A DNA stretch of 64,000 bases from CAZDXJ01 sp050303615 (lineage in GTDB: Bacteria > Pseudomonadota > Gammaproteobacteria > Methylococcales > Methylomonadaceae). A model generated the notes under the pieces. The model was given only the letters and a program-made list of their open reading frames with translations, did not search any database and had not been told where the DNA came from. Of this stretch, positions 53,703 through 63,307 are shown piece after piece. Each line of letters opens with the position of its first letter. Positions within the stretch are counted from its first letter, which is position 1. Location of the stretch: positions 1-64,000 of the forward strand of contig JBNLCC010000058.1 of the NCBI GenBank assembly GCA_050303615.1, in the 5' to 3' direction. The translations under genes and the position numbers were made by a program.

Positions 53703-53733
53703 ATTATGACAGGACGCTAATAAAGAAGTTCAA
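53703..53733 (-). promoter_or_regulatory. putative sRNA promoter (extended -10)
   Basis: The minus strand reads TGTCATAAT (53703-53711), an extended -10, with TTGAAC at 53728-53733 as a -35-like element. The 19-base spacer is long, but the TGn extension can compensate. It is placed just before the first hairpin of the candidate small RNA and just after the polA stop codon. Confidence 0.45.
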
Positions 53734-53749
53734 CATTTGTAAAAAAAAT

Positions 53750-56464
53750 TTAATGCGCCTGATCCCAGTTATCCCCAACGCCGATGTCGACCAGCAACGG
53801 CACGTTAAGACTGGCGGCGGAACACATGATTTCACACAAGGGTTCGACACAATGCGCCACTTCCGGTTCGGAAATTTCAAACACCAGTTCATCATGGACC
53901 TGCATAATCATTTTGATATCCGTTTGTTGTTTTTGTATCCAGGCATCAGCGGATATCATCGCTTTCTTGATGATATCCGCGGCAGTACCCTGCATCGGCG
54001 CGTTGATTGCCGTCCGCTCGGCGTACTGGCGGCGGGCGGCATTGCGGGAATTGATTTCAGGTAAATATAATCTTCGTCCGAACAACGTTTCGACATAACC
54101 CTGTTTTCTAGCTGTTTCCTTAATATTTTCCATATATGCTTGCACACCGGGATAACGCGTAAAATATAAGTCGATATAGGCTTGCGCCTGATTGCGCGCC
54201 AGTCCTAACTGTTGTGCCAGACCGAAAGCTGACATACCATATATTAATCCGAAGTTGATCGCTTTGGCCGAGCGGCGCAAATCGTTGGTAACGTGCTCCG
54301 GATCCACTTCGAATACTTCGGCAGCGGTGGCGCGATGAATGTCCCGGCCTTCGGAAAAGGCTCTCAACAAGCCCTGATCTGCGGACAAATGAGCCATGAT
54401 GCGTAGTTCGATTTGTGAATAATCGGCTGCTACCAGTTTGTGTCCTGAAGCGGCTATAAAGGCTTGCCTGATTTTACGACCCTGTTCGCTACGTATCGGA
54501 ATATTCTGTAAATTCGGGTCTGAGGAAGATAGCCGGCCGGTTGCCGCAACTGCCTGATGATAAGAAGTATGCACTCTGCCGGTTTTTTTATTGACCTGCA
54601 GCGGTAATTTATCGGTATACGTAGACTTCAGTTTGCTCAACCCCCGGTAATCCAGAATTAATTTCGGCAAAGGGTAATCCCGGGCCAGTTCCTGTAATAC
54701 CGATTCGGAAGTTGACGGTTGACCTTTGGGTGTTTTTTTAATGACCGGTAAATCAAGCTGATCGTAAAGGATCGACTGAATTTGCTTTGGCGACCCCAAA
54801 TTAAACCTTTGTCCGGCAACATCATGGGCTTTTTGTTCGATGCTATTGATTTGTGCCGCAAGCTCCCGGCTTTGACGGGTCAGCATAACGGTATCCAACA
54901 GTACCCCGTTTCTTTCAATTCGGGATAGAATACTGACCAGCGGCATTTCGATGTCTGTATAAACGGACTGTAACCGGGCGTGCTGTTGCAGTTTCGGCCA
55001 TAGACAGCGGTGTAATTTTAGGGTGATATCAGCATCTTCCGCCGCGTATGGAGCCGCCTGTTCCAACGGTACTTCCTGAAAAGGAATTTGTTTCGCTCCC
55101 TTGCCTGCCACATCCTCATAATGGATAGTTTCAACGCCTAAATACGTTTTTGCCAGATCGTCCATATTATGCTTGGTCGCGGTACTATTGAGAACATAGG
55201 ACTGCAGCATCGTGTCATGGGTGATGCCGCGCAGTTCGATATGATGATTGGCCAACACGTTGGCATCGTATTTCAGGTTCTGGCCAAGTTTGGCCTTGTG
55301 TGGATCTTCCAGTAGCAGCCGCATTTGTTCCAGGATAACGGCACGATCCAGTTGTGTAGGAACATCCGGATAATCATGGGCCAAAGGCAGGTATGCCGCT
55401 TCGCCGGGCTGCACGGCAAAAGAAATTCCTACAATTTCTGCAGATGCATAATCAAGGCTGGTGGTTTCGGTATCAAACGCGAACAGTTCGGCTTGCTGCA
55501 ATTTTTTATGCCAGCGGGTAAACTGCTGCTCGGTGAGCACTGTTTCGTATGGAACCTGTTGGGTTGTCGCTGCCGACTGATTTAAGGTCGGCAGCGCGTC
55601 ATTGTTGTCCAACATTTTCAGCCAGGAGGCGAAACCCAACTCGGTCAATAACGATTTCAGCTCACTGTTGTTCGGTGGCCGCCTTTTCAAATCCTCAATT
55701 CCGAGAGGCAAAGCCAGTTCACATTTTATCGTCGTCAGTTGTTTAGACAAAGGCAGCTGTTCTAAGGAGGCACGCAGGTTTTCACCTATTTTGCCCTTGA
55801 ACTGATCGGCACAGGCAATAATTTGCTCCAATGAACCATACTCTGCCAACCATTTAGCGGCGGTTTTCGGCCCGACCTTGGGAACGCCGGGAATATTGTC
55901 CACTGCATCGCCCATCAACGCCAAATAATCAATCATTTGATCGGGCCTTACCCCGAACTTTCGCATCACCCCTTGAGCGTCGGTTTGTGTGTCGGACATC
56001 GTGTTTTCCAGGATGATATGCTCGTTCACCAATTGCGCCATATCTTTATCGCCGGTGGAAATAATCACCTGAAAACCCTTTTTTTCCGCCAGTTTGGCAA
56101 GCGATCCGATCACGTCGTCGGCCTCCACGCCGGTTTCTATAATTAACGGCAAACCCATCGCCCGGATCAATTGATGCAGTGGCTCAATTTGTACTCTCAG
56201 GTCGTCCGGCATCGGCGGACGATGTGATTTGTACTCCTCGTATAAATCATGCCTGAAGGTCTTCCCCGGCGCATCGAACACAACGGTAAAATAATCGGAT
56301 TGATGATCTGCCAGCAGTTTGCGCAACATGTTGCTCACGCCAAGAATCGCGTTAGTCGGCTGCCCTTGCGGTCCGGTTAATTTGTTGTCGATCGCATGAT
56401 AGGCGCGGAATAAAAATGAAGATCCGTCCACCAGGATCAGGCGTTTAGTGATTTGCTGGGTCAT
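53750..56464 (-). CDS. polA: DNA polymerase I
   Basis: 904 residues from the ATG at 56464; the frame extends two codons to a TTG. The 5' nuclease domain starts LILVDGSSFLFRAYHA and has GVEADDVIGSLA and MGDAVDNIPGVPKVGPKTA. The proofreading domain is intact (FAFDTETTSLDY, LKYDANVL). The polymerase domain has LSSSDPNLQNIPIR, ADYSQIELRIMAHLS, RRSAKAINFGLIYG and QVHDELVFE. It fills gaps in repair and Okazaki processing. The 56465-56671 gap holds no gene. The gene is followed by the candidate small RNA. Confidence 0.98.
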   Translation of the reverse strand: MTQQITKRLILVDGSSFLFRAYHAIDNKLTGPQGQPTNAILGVSNMLRKLLADHQSDYFTVVFDAPGKTFRHDLYEEYKSHRPPMPDDLRVQIEPLHQLIRAMGLPLIIETGVEADDVIGSLAKLAEKKGFQVIISTGDKDMAQLVNEHIILENTMSDTQTDAQGVMRKFGVRPDQMIDYLALMGDAVDNIPGVPKVGPKTAAKWLAEYGSLEQIIACADQFKGKIGENLRASLEQLPLSKQLTTIKCELALPLGIEDLKRRPPNNSELKSLLTELGFASWLKMLDNNDALPTLNQSAATTQQVPYETVLTEQQFTRWHKKLQQAELFAFDTETTSLDYASAEIVGISFAVQPGEAAYLPLAHDYPDVPTQLDRAVILEQMRLLLEDPHKAKLGQNLKYDANVLANHHIELRGITHDTMLQSYVLNSTATKHNMDDLAKTYLGVETIHYEDVAGKGAKQIPFQEVPLEQAAPYAAEDADITLKLHRCLWPKLQQHARLQSVYTDIEMPLVSILSRIERNGVLLDTVMLTRQSRELAAQINSIEQKAHDVAGQRFNLGSPKQIQSILYDQLDLPVIKKTPKGQPSTSESVLQELARDYPLPKLILDYRGLSKLKSTYTDKLPLQVNKKTGRVHTSYHQAVAATGRLSSSDPNLQNIPIRSEQGRKIRQAFIAASGHKLVAADYSQIELRIMAHLSADQGLLRAFSEGRDIHRATAAEVFEVDPEHVTNDLRRSAKAINFGLIYGMSAFGLAQQLGLARNQAQAYIDLYFTRYPGVQAYMENIKETARKQGYVETLFGRRLYLPEINSRNAARRQYAERTAINAPMQGTAADIIKKAMISADAWIQKQQTDIKMIMQVHDELVFEISEPEVAHCVEPLCEIMCSAASLNVPLLVDIGVGDNWDQAH

Positions 56465-56671
56465 GATCAACTCTAAGCGTGGTAAATTTCAAAATCCAAT
56501 AATATAAACCTGACGGCAAGCCCGGTAAACAATTAACGGCAAACAGTCCGGCATATGCCGTTCCGGGCAACTGTAAGAAAATGGCGACATGTCAGACCCG
56601 GGCCATGTACTCAATAAAAACAGCCGTTCGACTTGCAGAAAAGCCGATTTCTAGCGTCTAACATTCCGGTT

Positions 56672-58789
56672 TTATGATTTGCGCCTGACATCGTAAATGT
56701 TGGGTAATTGGCTGATCGCACCCAGAATTTGACTTAACTGCGCGGTATTAATGACCTGAATAACCAGTTCCAGCGTTGCGGATAGGTCATCGTTGCTGTG
56801 GAACCGGGCATCTAGGATATTAATTTTGGCGTGGTCCAAAATACGGGTCACATCGCTCAACAGTCCCTGCCGGTCATAGGCATGCACCACAATCGGCACC
56901 GCCATCTTGGATTCCTGTCTGCCCCAATTCACCTCAACCAGACGCATTTGCTGCTGTGGCTTAAGTTGTTCAATATTACGGCAATCGCGGCGGTGTATGG
57001 TCACCCCCTTGCTATGGGAAATAAAACCGATAATTTCATCACCCGGGACCGGGTTGCAGCACTGCGCAATACTGGTTAAGACATTGTCGATTCCCTGTAC
57101 CGAAATCGTTGATTTTTGTTGCTGCGGCTTGCTTAGGGTAATAACTTTTAACGGTTCGCTAATCTCCGAGGTATCCGGTATTTTCAGGAAACCTGCCAAC
57201 TGCTGGGTGGTAATATCGCCGCGCCCGATCGCAGCCAGCAATTTCTCCGGAGAGGCATAATTGAAATGTTTGGCCAATTCGTCCAAATCCGGGCTTTCAG
57301 ATCCCAGGCGTTGAATTTCCCTCGCCAGAATTTGCTTGCCGGCAGCCTCGTTTTGTTCCTGTTTTTGTTGCCGGAACCAAGCTTTAACTTTGCTGATCGC
57401 GCGGGATGTTTTCAGGTAACCGAGATTGGGGTCAATCCAGTTGCGATTCGGTTTACTGTCTTTGGCGGTTAAAATTTCGACCTGTTCCCCGGATTTCAAG
57501 GCATAAGTCAACGGTACGATGCGTCCGTTCACTTTGGCGCCGCGGCAACGGTGGCCGACTTCGCTGTGCACCGCGTAAGCAAAATCAAGTGGCGTTGCGC
57601 CTTTGATCAGGTCAATCAATTTGCCGCCGGGGGTTAATGTGTAAACCCGGTCGGTAAACAATTCGCTGCGAAAATCATCGAGCAGCGTGTCGTTAGACTC
57701 TTTGTCTTCCAGCAATTGCCGTAGCGAAGCAATGCTTCTGTCGGCGGCGCCGTCCTGTTTGCCACCCTCCTTATAGCGCCAATGGGCGGCAACGCCCAAT
57801 TCGGCAAATTCGTGCATTTCCCGGGTCCGGATCTGTACTTCGATGCGCCGTCCCTGTGGGTCGAGAACTACGGTATGCAGCGATTGATAGCCGTTTTCCT
57901 TGGGATTGGCAATGTAATCATCGAATTCTTTCGGAATATATTGCCATTGTCCATGAACGATACCTAATACCGCATAGCAGGAAGCGATTTTGTTTACCAC
58001 CACCCGCACCGCCAATAAGTCATAGAGTTCATCAACCCCCAGCCGCTTCCGCTGCATTTTTTTCCATATACTGTAAATATGTTTCGGCCTTCCGTATATT
58101 TCAGCCGCAATTTGCTCTTTGCTAAGCGTACTATGAAGCAACGAAATAAAGCTGTCGATACACTCCTCCCGTTGCAAGCGGTTTTCGGCCAACGATTTGG
58201 CAATATGCCGATAGGTCTGAGGATCCAAATAGCGGAATGCCATGTCCTCAAGTTCCCATTTCAACTGCCCGATGCCTAAACGGTTGGCAATGGGTGAATA
58301 GATATCCAGAGTCTCGCGCGCAACAAAGCGGCGAATATCGTAGTCCTCCTTGGCCAATAATTTCAACCGCTGCAGACGGAAGGCCAATTTAATCAACACT
58401 GCCCGCACGTCATGGGTCATTGATAACAACATGCGGCGTAAAGTCTCAGCCTGATTCGGTTGGTTGGTCATCTCCGGCGTATAGACGTTCAGCGTATTCA
58501 GCCAATTGACATCCTTAACCAGATTAGCCACCACCGCCCCGAATTGTTGCGCCGTAACGTCGTAGTCGAGTTGATCGCGATATAACGGCTCGCTGAGCAG
58601 GGCGGCTAGAATTGTTTGTAGATCTACATTGAATTTCAATAAAATCGAAGCAACGTCATAGCCCTTGGGCCGGACGGTCTTTTGGTCTCTAAACGGTGCG
58701 ATAATATCCAGCGCTTTGTTTATCATTTCGCAGTCTGGTTCGGAAAATCCCGAACAGAAATCGCTGGGAAGTGTCATGGTTTTCGGCAT
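56672..58789 (-). CDS. relA: (p)ppGpp synthetase RelA
   Basis: 705 residues. The HD hydrolase region is degenerate (ALLSEPL instead of a metal-binding HD), so this is a synthetase-only RelA rather than SpoT. The synthetase domain carries YGRPKHIYSIWKKM, EFDDYIANPKENGYQSLHT (the EFDD type) and EVQIRTREMHEFAELGVAAHW. TGS (VYTLTPGGKLIDLIKGATPLDFAYAVHSEVG), a zinc-finger/RIS region and a C-terminal ACT domain follow. It makes (p)ppGpp on stalled ribosomes. It is divergent from the MATE gene. Confidence 0.95.
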   Translation of the reverse strand: MPKTMTLPSDFCSGFSEPDCEMINKALDIIAPFRDQKTVRPKGYDVASILLKFNVDLQTILAALLSEPLYRDQLDYDVTAQQFGAVVANLVKDVNWLNTLNVYTPEMTNQPNQAETLRRMLLSMTHDVRAVLIKLAFRLQRLKLLAKEDYDIRRFVARETLDIYSPIANRLGIGQLKWELEDMAFRYLDPQTYRHIAKSLAENRLQREECIDSFISLLHSTLSKEQIAAEIYGRPKHIYSIWKKMQRKRLGVDELYDLLAVRVVVNKIASCYAVLGIVHGQWQYIPKEFDDYIANPKENGYQSLHTVVLDPQGRRIEVQIRTREMHEFAELGVAAHWRYKEGGKQDGAADRSIASLRQLLEDKESNDTLLDDFRSELFTDRVYTLTPGGKLIDLIKGATPLDFAYAVHSEVGHRCRGAKVNGRIVPLTYALKSGEQVEILTAKDSKPNRNWIDPNLGYLKTSRAISKVKAWFRQQKQEQNEAAGKQILAREIQRLGSESPDLDELAKHFNYASPEKLLAAIGRGDITTQQLAGFLKIPDTSEISEPLKVITLSKPQQQKSTISVQGIDNVLTSIAQCCNPVPGDEIIGFISHSKGVTIHRRDCRNIEQLKPQQQMRLVEVNWGRQESKMAVPIVVHAYDRQGLLSDVTRILDHAKINILDARFHSNDDLSATLELVIQVINTAQLSQILGAISQLPNIYDVRRKS

Positions 58790-58878
58790 AGCAAAAGATT
58801 GTAAACGACTTTAGATGATGTGTGATCAAAAAAAATCAATCCCGATAACTAAAAAATTTGGAACTGCCGGCAACAATC

Positions 58879-60189
58879 ATGAATAGCGCCATCACCACAA
58901 AACAACTGATATTTTTGGTTATACCGGTCGCATTGTCGGCGATGTTGAATAACGCTTACCGGATCATCGACCAGCATGCCGTACAATGGCTGGGAATCGA
59001 CGCGCAAGGCGCCATTGCTTCCTGCACGTTTGTGCTGATCGCCTTCTTTGCCGGCTATTCCATTATCTCGACCGGCAGCTTAGCACTCGTCGCCAGAGCA
59101 AAAGGGGGGAACGATGTAACCCTGCAAAAGCGGCTGGCCGGCAATGCTTTGTCGGCAGCGGTCATCGTCGGTATCGTCATTTTATCGCTAAGCGGCATTT
59201 TTGCAACAGTAACAGTCGGGTTACTCGGATTACACAATGGTCTGGCTGAAAAGGCGGTGAGCTACTTGCGCTGGCACGCACTGACCTGTTTGCCTCAAGC
59301 TGTCATGCCGACATTGGATGCGATTTTTATCGCCTATGGCAGGACCCGCATCGTACTGTTGCTCCAGATGACCGCCTCGGGATTTAATTTAATATTGAAC
59401 CCGGTGTTTATTTATTTTTTGGGCTTCGGTATCGGCGGCGCGGCCATGGCCACAGGCATCAGTCAGGGATTGGCCTTGACTGCGGGCCTGTTGTTGATGC
59501 CGCGCATCGTCAAACCCGGTTTGAGCGACTATAAATTAACCTCCTGCTTGCTGCGTATTGCCGCTGTCGGTCTACCGATGTGTTGGGGAACGTTATTGTT
59601 TGCCGGCGTTTACTGGGCGTTGCTGCATTTTGTGATTTCCCCGTTAGGCGCTCCGGTCAATGCCGCCTTAGGCATTGGTTTTTCGGTGCTGGAGGGATTC
59701 ACCTGGCCGGTGTTTTGGGGGTTTTCGATGGCTATAGCCAGTCTGGTGGGGCGGTTTTTGGGAGCCGGCAATATAAGCGGCGCACAGCAGGCGATTGGAT
59801 TAGCTTTTAAACTGCTCACCGTGGCGGGACTCGCGGCTGCATTTATTTTTTGGTTTGGCGCATATCCGTTATGCGGTCTGTTTACCGAAAATCAGCAAGT
59901 ATTGCAGGAGGCGGTATTATATGCACGGATCCTTGCATTCTCTCAGCTGTTCATCGCCTACGAAGCGCTATCAGAGGGCGTGTTAAGCGGGGCGGGAGAC
60001 ACCAAGACCATTCTGCGCTGGTCTGCGCCGCTGAATGTATTGCGCATACCGTTCTGTTGGCTGTTTGCCATACATTTAGGTTACGGCTCGGCGGCAGTAT
60101 GGTGGGTGATCAATATTTCTACTATTATTAAGGCATTAGGGAAATGGCATGCTGTTGCCAAAGGTAAATGGCATTACATAAAAATTTGA
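58879..60189 (+). CDS. MATE family efflux transporter
   Basis: 436 residues from the ATG at 58879; an upstream TTG at 58858 is possible. Twelve membrane helices in two similar halves carry IPVALSAMLNNAYRIIDQHAVQWLG, LNPVFIYFLGFGIGGAAMATGISQG and LSGAGDTKTILRWSAPLNVLRIPFCW. MATE proteins expel cationic drugs or metabolites with Na+ or H+. The first half has the conserved Asp in RIIDQHAV. Substrate cannot be inferred. No regulator gene is adjacent. Confidence 0.9.
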   Translation: MNSAITTKQLIFLVIPVALSAMLNNAYRIIDQHAVQWLGIDAQGAIASCTFVLIAFFAGYSIISTGSLALVARAKGGNDVTLQKRLAGNALSAAVIVGIVILSLSGIFATVTVGLLGLHNGLAEKAVSYLRWHALTCLPQAVMPTLDAIFIAYGRTRIVLLLQMTASGFNLILNPVFIYFLGFGIGGAAMATGISQGLALTAGLLLMPRIVKPGLSDYKLTSCLLRIAAVGLPMCWGTLLFAGVYWALLHFVISPLGAPVNAALGIGFSVLEGFTWPVFWGFSMAIASLVGRFLGAGNISGAQQAIGLAFKLLTVAGLAAAFIFWFGAYPLCGLFTENQQVLQEAVLYARILAFSQLFIAYEALSEGVLSGAGDTKTILRWSAPLNVLRIPFCWLFAIHLGYGSAAVWWVINISTIIKALGKWHAVAKGKWHYIKI

Positions 60190-60306
60190 AGTCCCGTTGT
60201 AATGTCGGTACAACCGCAATATCATTAATAAAATTGCCGTGGCTAATGATACAATCCGCTTTTAGTGTAGAACCTTTACTTCCAAAAAAAACGATAACAA
60301 ATAACC

Positions 60307-61017
60307 ATGTTCTTGAAACAATTCTACTGCGTCAGCAACGATAAAATTTTGATCGATGCGCAGCAAGCGAGCTTATTTGCCAAAGAAATTGCCGGAGACT
60401 TCAACCCGCTCCACGATGCCGATGCCAAACGTTTTTGCGTGCCCGGCGATCTGCTGTTTTCAATCGTGCTGGATAAATACGGTTTGAGCCGCAAAATGAC
60501 CTTCACATTTTCCGGCATGGTCGGTCATAGTGTACAGCTAAACTTTCCTGATACCGATGCCGAAAATTTTGTAATTTCTGACGACAAGGGAAAAACCTAC
60601 CTGCAAGTCGAGCGAAAGGGTCCGATAATTCATGATCAAGCACTAATTGAATCGTTCATACGTAACTACGTCGCCTTTTCCGGCCCAAATTTTCCCCATG
60701 TATTGGTCCCGCTAATGGCTCGGCATAACGTCATGATCAATACCGAACGCCCTTTCGTTGTATACGAAAGCATGTCCTTCGAACTGGAACACATGGATTT
60801 CGCTTCGCCTGAGCTGGAAGCTTCGGAAACGACATTGGATATCAACGGTAAACGCGGCGATGCTCGTTTATATTTTCGTATCAATGCGGGAAATATTACC
60901 GTAGGAACCGGCTTTAAAAAACTGGTAATCAGCGGGATTCGTGAATACAACCATGATGTTATCCAGGAATTTACCGAAAATTATCTGGCGCGGATGTCAG
61001 CCTATCAGGCACGATAG
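60307..61017 (+). CDS. DUF3581 family protein
   Basis: 236 residues. KEIAGDFNPLHDADAKRFCVPGDLLFSIVLDKYGLS at the N-terminus resembles a hotdog-fold dehydratase motif (NPLH), followed by a region conserved in DUF3581 proteins of gammaproteobacteria: RNYVAFSGPNFPHVLVPLMARHNVMINTERPFVVYESMSFEL. Function is unknown, but the fold suggests acyl-thioester binding. It is followed at 85 bp by the Nudix gene and appears soluble and cytoplasmic. Confidence 0.9.
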   Translation: MFLKQFYCVSNDKILIDAQQASLFAKEIAGDFNPLHDADAKRFCVPGDLLFSIVLDKYGLSRKMTFTFSGMVGHSVQLNFPDTDAENFVISDDKGKTYLQVERKGPIIHDQALIESFIRNYVAFSGPNFPHVLVPLMARHNVMINTERPFVVYESMSFELEHMDFASPELEASETTLDINGKRGDARLYFRINAGNITVGTGFKKLVISGIREYNHDVIQEFTENYLARMSAYQAR

Positions 61018-61102
61018 TATCGTGCTGAATATTAAATGCAGTTATTATGCTAAGGAGCATGTGCTCAGCTGACGGGCGAGTTGCAGACAAAACCGAGGGT
61101 TT

Positions 61103-61630
61103 ATGAATCGACAAGAAATGCTTAGTGTGGTTGACGATCACGATCGGATTATCGGTACTTCCCCCCGCACGGAAATACATAACCGCGGTTTACGCCATCG
61201 TGCCGTGCATATCTTGATTTTTAATGATCAACAACAGCTGTTCCTGCAAAAACGCACCATGTCAAAAGACATCAACCCCGGCCTTTGGGACAGCTCCGCC
61301 GCCGGTCATGTCGATGCCGGGGAAAGTTACGATCATTGTGCTGTCCGGGAAATAACAGAGGAATTGGGTATACCGGTTGATACGCCGCCTGAATTGCTGT
61401 TCAAATTACCGGCCTGTCAAGCAACCGGCATGGAATTTGTTCAAGTTTACTGCTGGCCTCATAACGGCCCTTTTAATCTGGCATCTGAGGAAATAGAGCG
61501 GGGCGAATGGAGTTCACTCCGGGAAATCAATGAAAGAGTGTCGGGCGACGATGCCTTATTGACGGAAACCTTTAAAACGCTGTGGCGGATTTACCAATCA
61601 AGGTCGAGGAATTTACCGGAGAAATCATGA
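61103..61630 (+). CDS. Nudix hydrolase (YfcD-like)
   Basis: 175 residues. The Nudix box is complete: GHVDAGESYDHCAVREITEELGI (Gly-x5-Glu-x7-Arg-Glu-x-x-Glu-Glu-x-Gly). MLSVVDDHDRIIGTSPRTEIHNRGLRHRAVHILIFN at the start matches the YfcD/IDI-like subgroup. It hydrolyses a nucleoside or other diphosphate-linked compound; the specific substrate is unknown. Its TGA (61628-61630) overlaps the ATG of the Nif3-like gene (61627-61629), giving translational coupling. Confidence 0.93.
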   Translation: MNRQEMLSVVDDHDRIIGTSPRTEIHNRGLRHRAVHILIFNDQQQLFLQKRTMSKDINPGLWDSSAAGHVDAGESYDHCAVREITEELGIPVDTPPELLFKLPACQATGMEFVQVYCWPHNGPFNLASEEIERGEWSSLREINERVSGDDALLTETFKTLWRIYQSRSRNLPEKS

Positions 61631-62394
61631 CTGTCACCCGGCAGGAATTGAATGAGTTTTATCGCGCATTACTTAACCCGGATGTGTTTAGCGACTACTG
61701 CCCCAACGGCATGCAGATCGAGGGCAGCGAAAATATCAGTATGATCGCTTTTGCCGTTTCTGCAACCAGAGATTCAATAGCCCAGGCCATTGCCAAAAAA
61801 GCAGATGCCATGGTGGTGCATCACGGCCTCTTCTGGAAATTCCACGGCGTTCGCACATTAACCGGGGCATTTGCCCGGCGTGTCTTTCCCTTGGTCACCA
61901 ACAACCTCTCTCTTTTTGCCTACCACTTGCCGTTGGATGCCCATGCCGAGGTGGGCAATGCTGCCGTATTGGGCAATAAGATTGATTGTCTGCAGCAAAA
62001 GCCTTTCGGCGATTACAAGGGCTCGCCCACCGGCGTCAAAGGGCTGTTAGCTGCGCCGACCTCTGCAATAGACCTGCAACGTAAACTTGAACAGGTATTA
62101 AATCATCCGGTTATTCTAGCCTCCCCCGATCAGCATCAGTTCATCAGTTCACTGGGCATTATTACCGGCGGTGCCAACAGCGAATGGCAGTTGGCGGAAA
62201 AATATGGCCTGGACGGTTATATAACCGGCGAGATTTCGGAACATGACTGGCATGAAAGTCAGGAAAGCGGCATCCATATGTTTGCCGGCGGCCATTACGC
62301 GACAGAACAATTCGGTATCCAGACGTTGATGGAAAGAACGCAACTGCAATTTGATATCGACTGCTTTTATATCGGCAGCGATAATCCCGTATAA
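61627..62394 (+). CDS. Nif3-like dinuclear metal centre protein
   Basis: 255 residues from the ATG at 61627, which overlaps the Nudix stop in an ATGA. The metal ligands lie in YCPNGMQIEG, DAMVVHHGLFWKF, YHLPLDAH and the C-terminal GGHYATEQFGIQTL. The family forms toroidal hexamers with a two-metal centre and is near-universal, and bacterial members have been linked to GTP cyclohydrolase-like activity. No further partner gene is present. Confidence 0.93.
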   Translation: MTVTRQELNEFYRALLNPDVFSDYCPNGMQIEGSENISMIAFAVSATRDSIAQAIAKKADAMVVHHGLFWKFHGVRTLTGAFARRVFPLVTNNLSLFAYHLPLDAHAEVGNAAVLGNKIDCLQQKPFGDYKGSPTGVKGLLAAPTSAIDLQRKLEQVLNHPVILASPDQHQFISSLGIITGGANSEWQLAEKYGLDGYITGEISEHDWHESQESGIHMFAGGHYATEQFGIQTLMERTQLQFDIDCFYIGSDNPV

Positions 62395-62461
62395 ACCGAA
62401 CCACTTCCCAATGGTGGAAAACGTTTTTTGCTAAAATTACATTTTTCGCTTCCTTTCTATC

Positions 62462-63133
62462 ATGAAAACAGAAAAACATAACATCACCGTTAACCAACAA
62501 ACGGAAGTTTCTTCTGTCTGGCTGATACCCGATGATTATCAGGCGGTTTTGGTCATTGCTCATGGTGCCGGCAATGGTATGAATTCCGATTTCATCAGCT
62601 TTCTGCATCAGAGTTTTGCCGAACAGGGCTTTTTAACGGTTAAATTTAATTTTCCTTATATGGAACGGGGAGGCAAGGCTCCCGACCGCGCGCCGGTACT
62701 GGAAGCAACTTGGCAGGCCGTTATTACCACAGTACTGGAAAAAACCCGCTGTCATCCGGAACAATTATTTTTATCAGGCAAGAGCATGGGGGGCAGATAT
62801 GCGTCTGTCATCGCAAGCCGGCAGATTGAATTGGGCGGGCTAATTTTTTTCGGTTATCCGCTGCACTCTCCCGGCAAAACGGATAAAGTACGTGCCGAAC
62901 ATTTCGCGGCAATTCGCTGCCCGATGCTGTTTATTCAAGGCTCACGTGATTCATTATGCAATCTGGAAAAACTGCACGACGTACTAGCGCCGCTGCATCC
63001 CGCCGCAACACTGCATGTCATTGTCGGCGGGGATCATTCTTTCCGGGTTTTGAAGCGGCTGAACCGGTCCGAAGCTGAAGTATGGAATGACATTATTCAA
63101 ACCGGCAGCAAATGGATCAGGGAACACCTGTAA
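62462..63133 (+). CDS. alpha/beta hydrolase of the KANL3/Tex30-like family
   Basis: 223 residues. VLVIAHGAGNGMNSDF, then FNFPYMERGGKAPDRAP, the nucleophile elbow GKSMGGR, the acid in LFIQGSRDSLC and the His in VGGDHSF make a complete catalytic triad. This pattern belongs to the dienelactone-hydrolase-related KANL3/Tex30-type family of small cytoplasmic hydrolases. Substrate unknown. It lies 67 bp after the Nif3-like gene and may share a transcript. The gap 63134-63307 to the next gene has no coding sequence. Confidence 0.87.
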   Translation: MKTEKHNITVNQQTEVSSVWLIPDDYQAVLVIAHGAGNGMNSDFISFLHQSFAEQGFLTVKFNFPYMERGGKAPDRAPVLEATWQAVITTVLEKTRCHPEQLFLSGKSMGGRYASVIASRQIELGGLIFFGYPLHSPGKTDKVRAEHFAAIRCPMLFIQGSRDSLCNLEKLHDVLAPLHPAATLHVIVGGDHSFRVLKRLNRSEAEVWNDIIQTGSKWIREHL

Positions 63134-63307
63134 ATTCAATGCTGTGGTTTTCGCCGTTATTTTCGGGTTGAGATGATACCGGCTGCTGTTGTTGAGCCTG
63201 GATTTTCCAAAATATCGTGTCTGACCTTGAGTATCACCACATTAATAAACAAGCCATTACGAAGTATATTTAGGATAAGACATCAAATTTCGGTTTTTTA
63301 TATCGGC

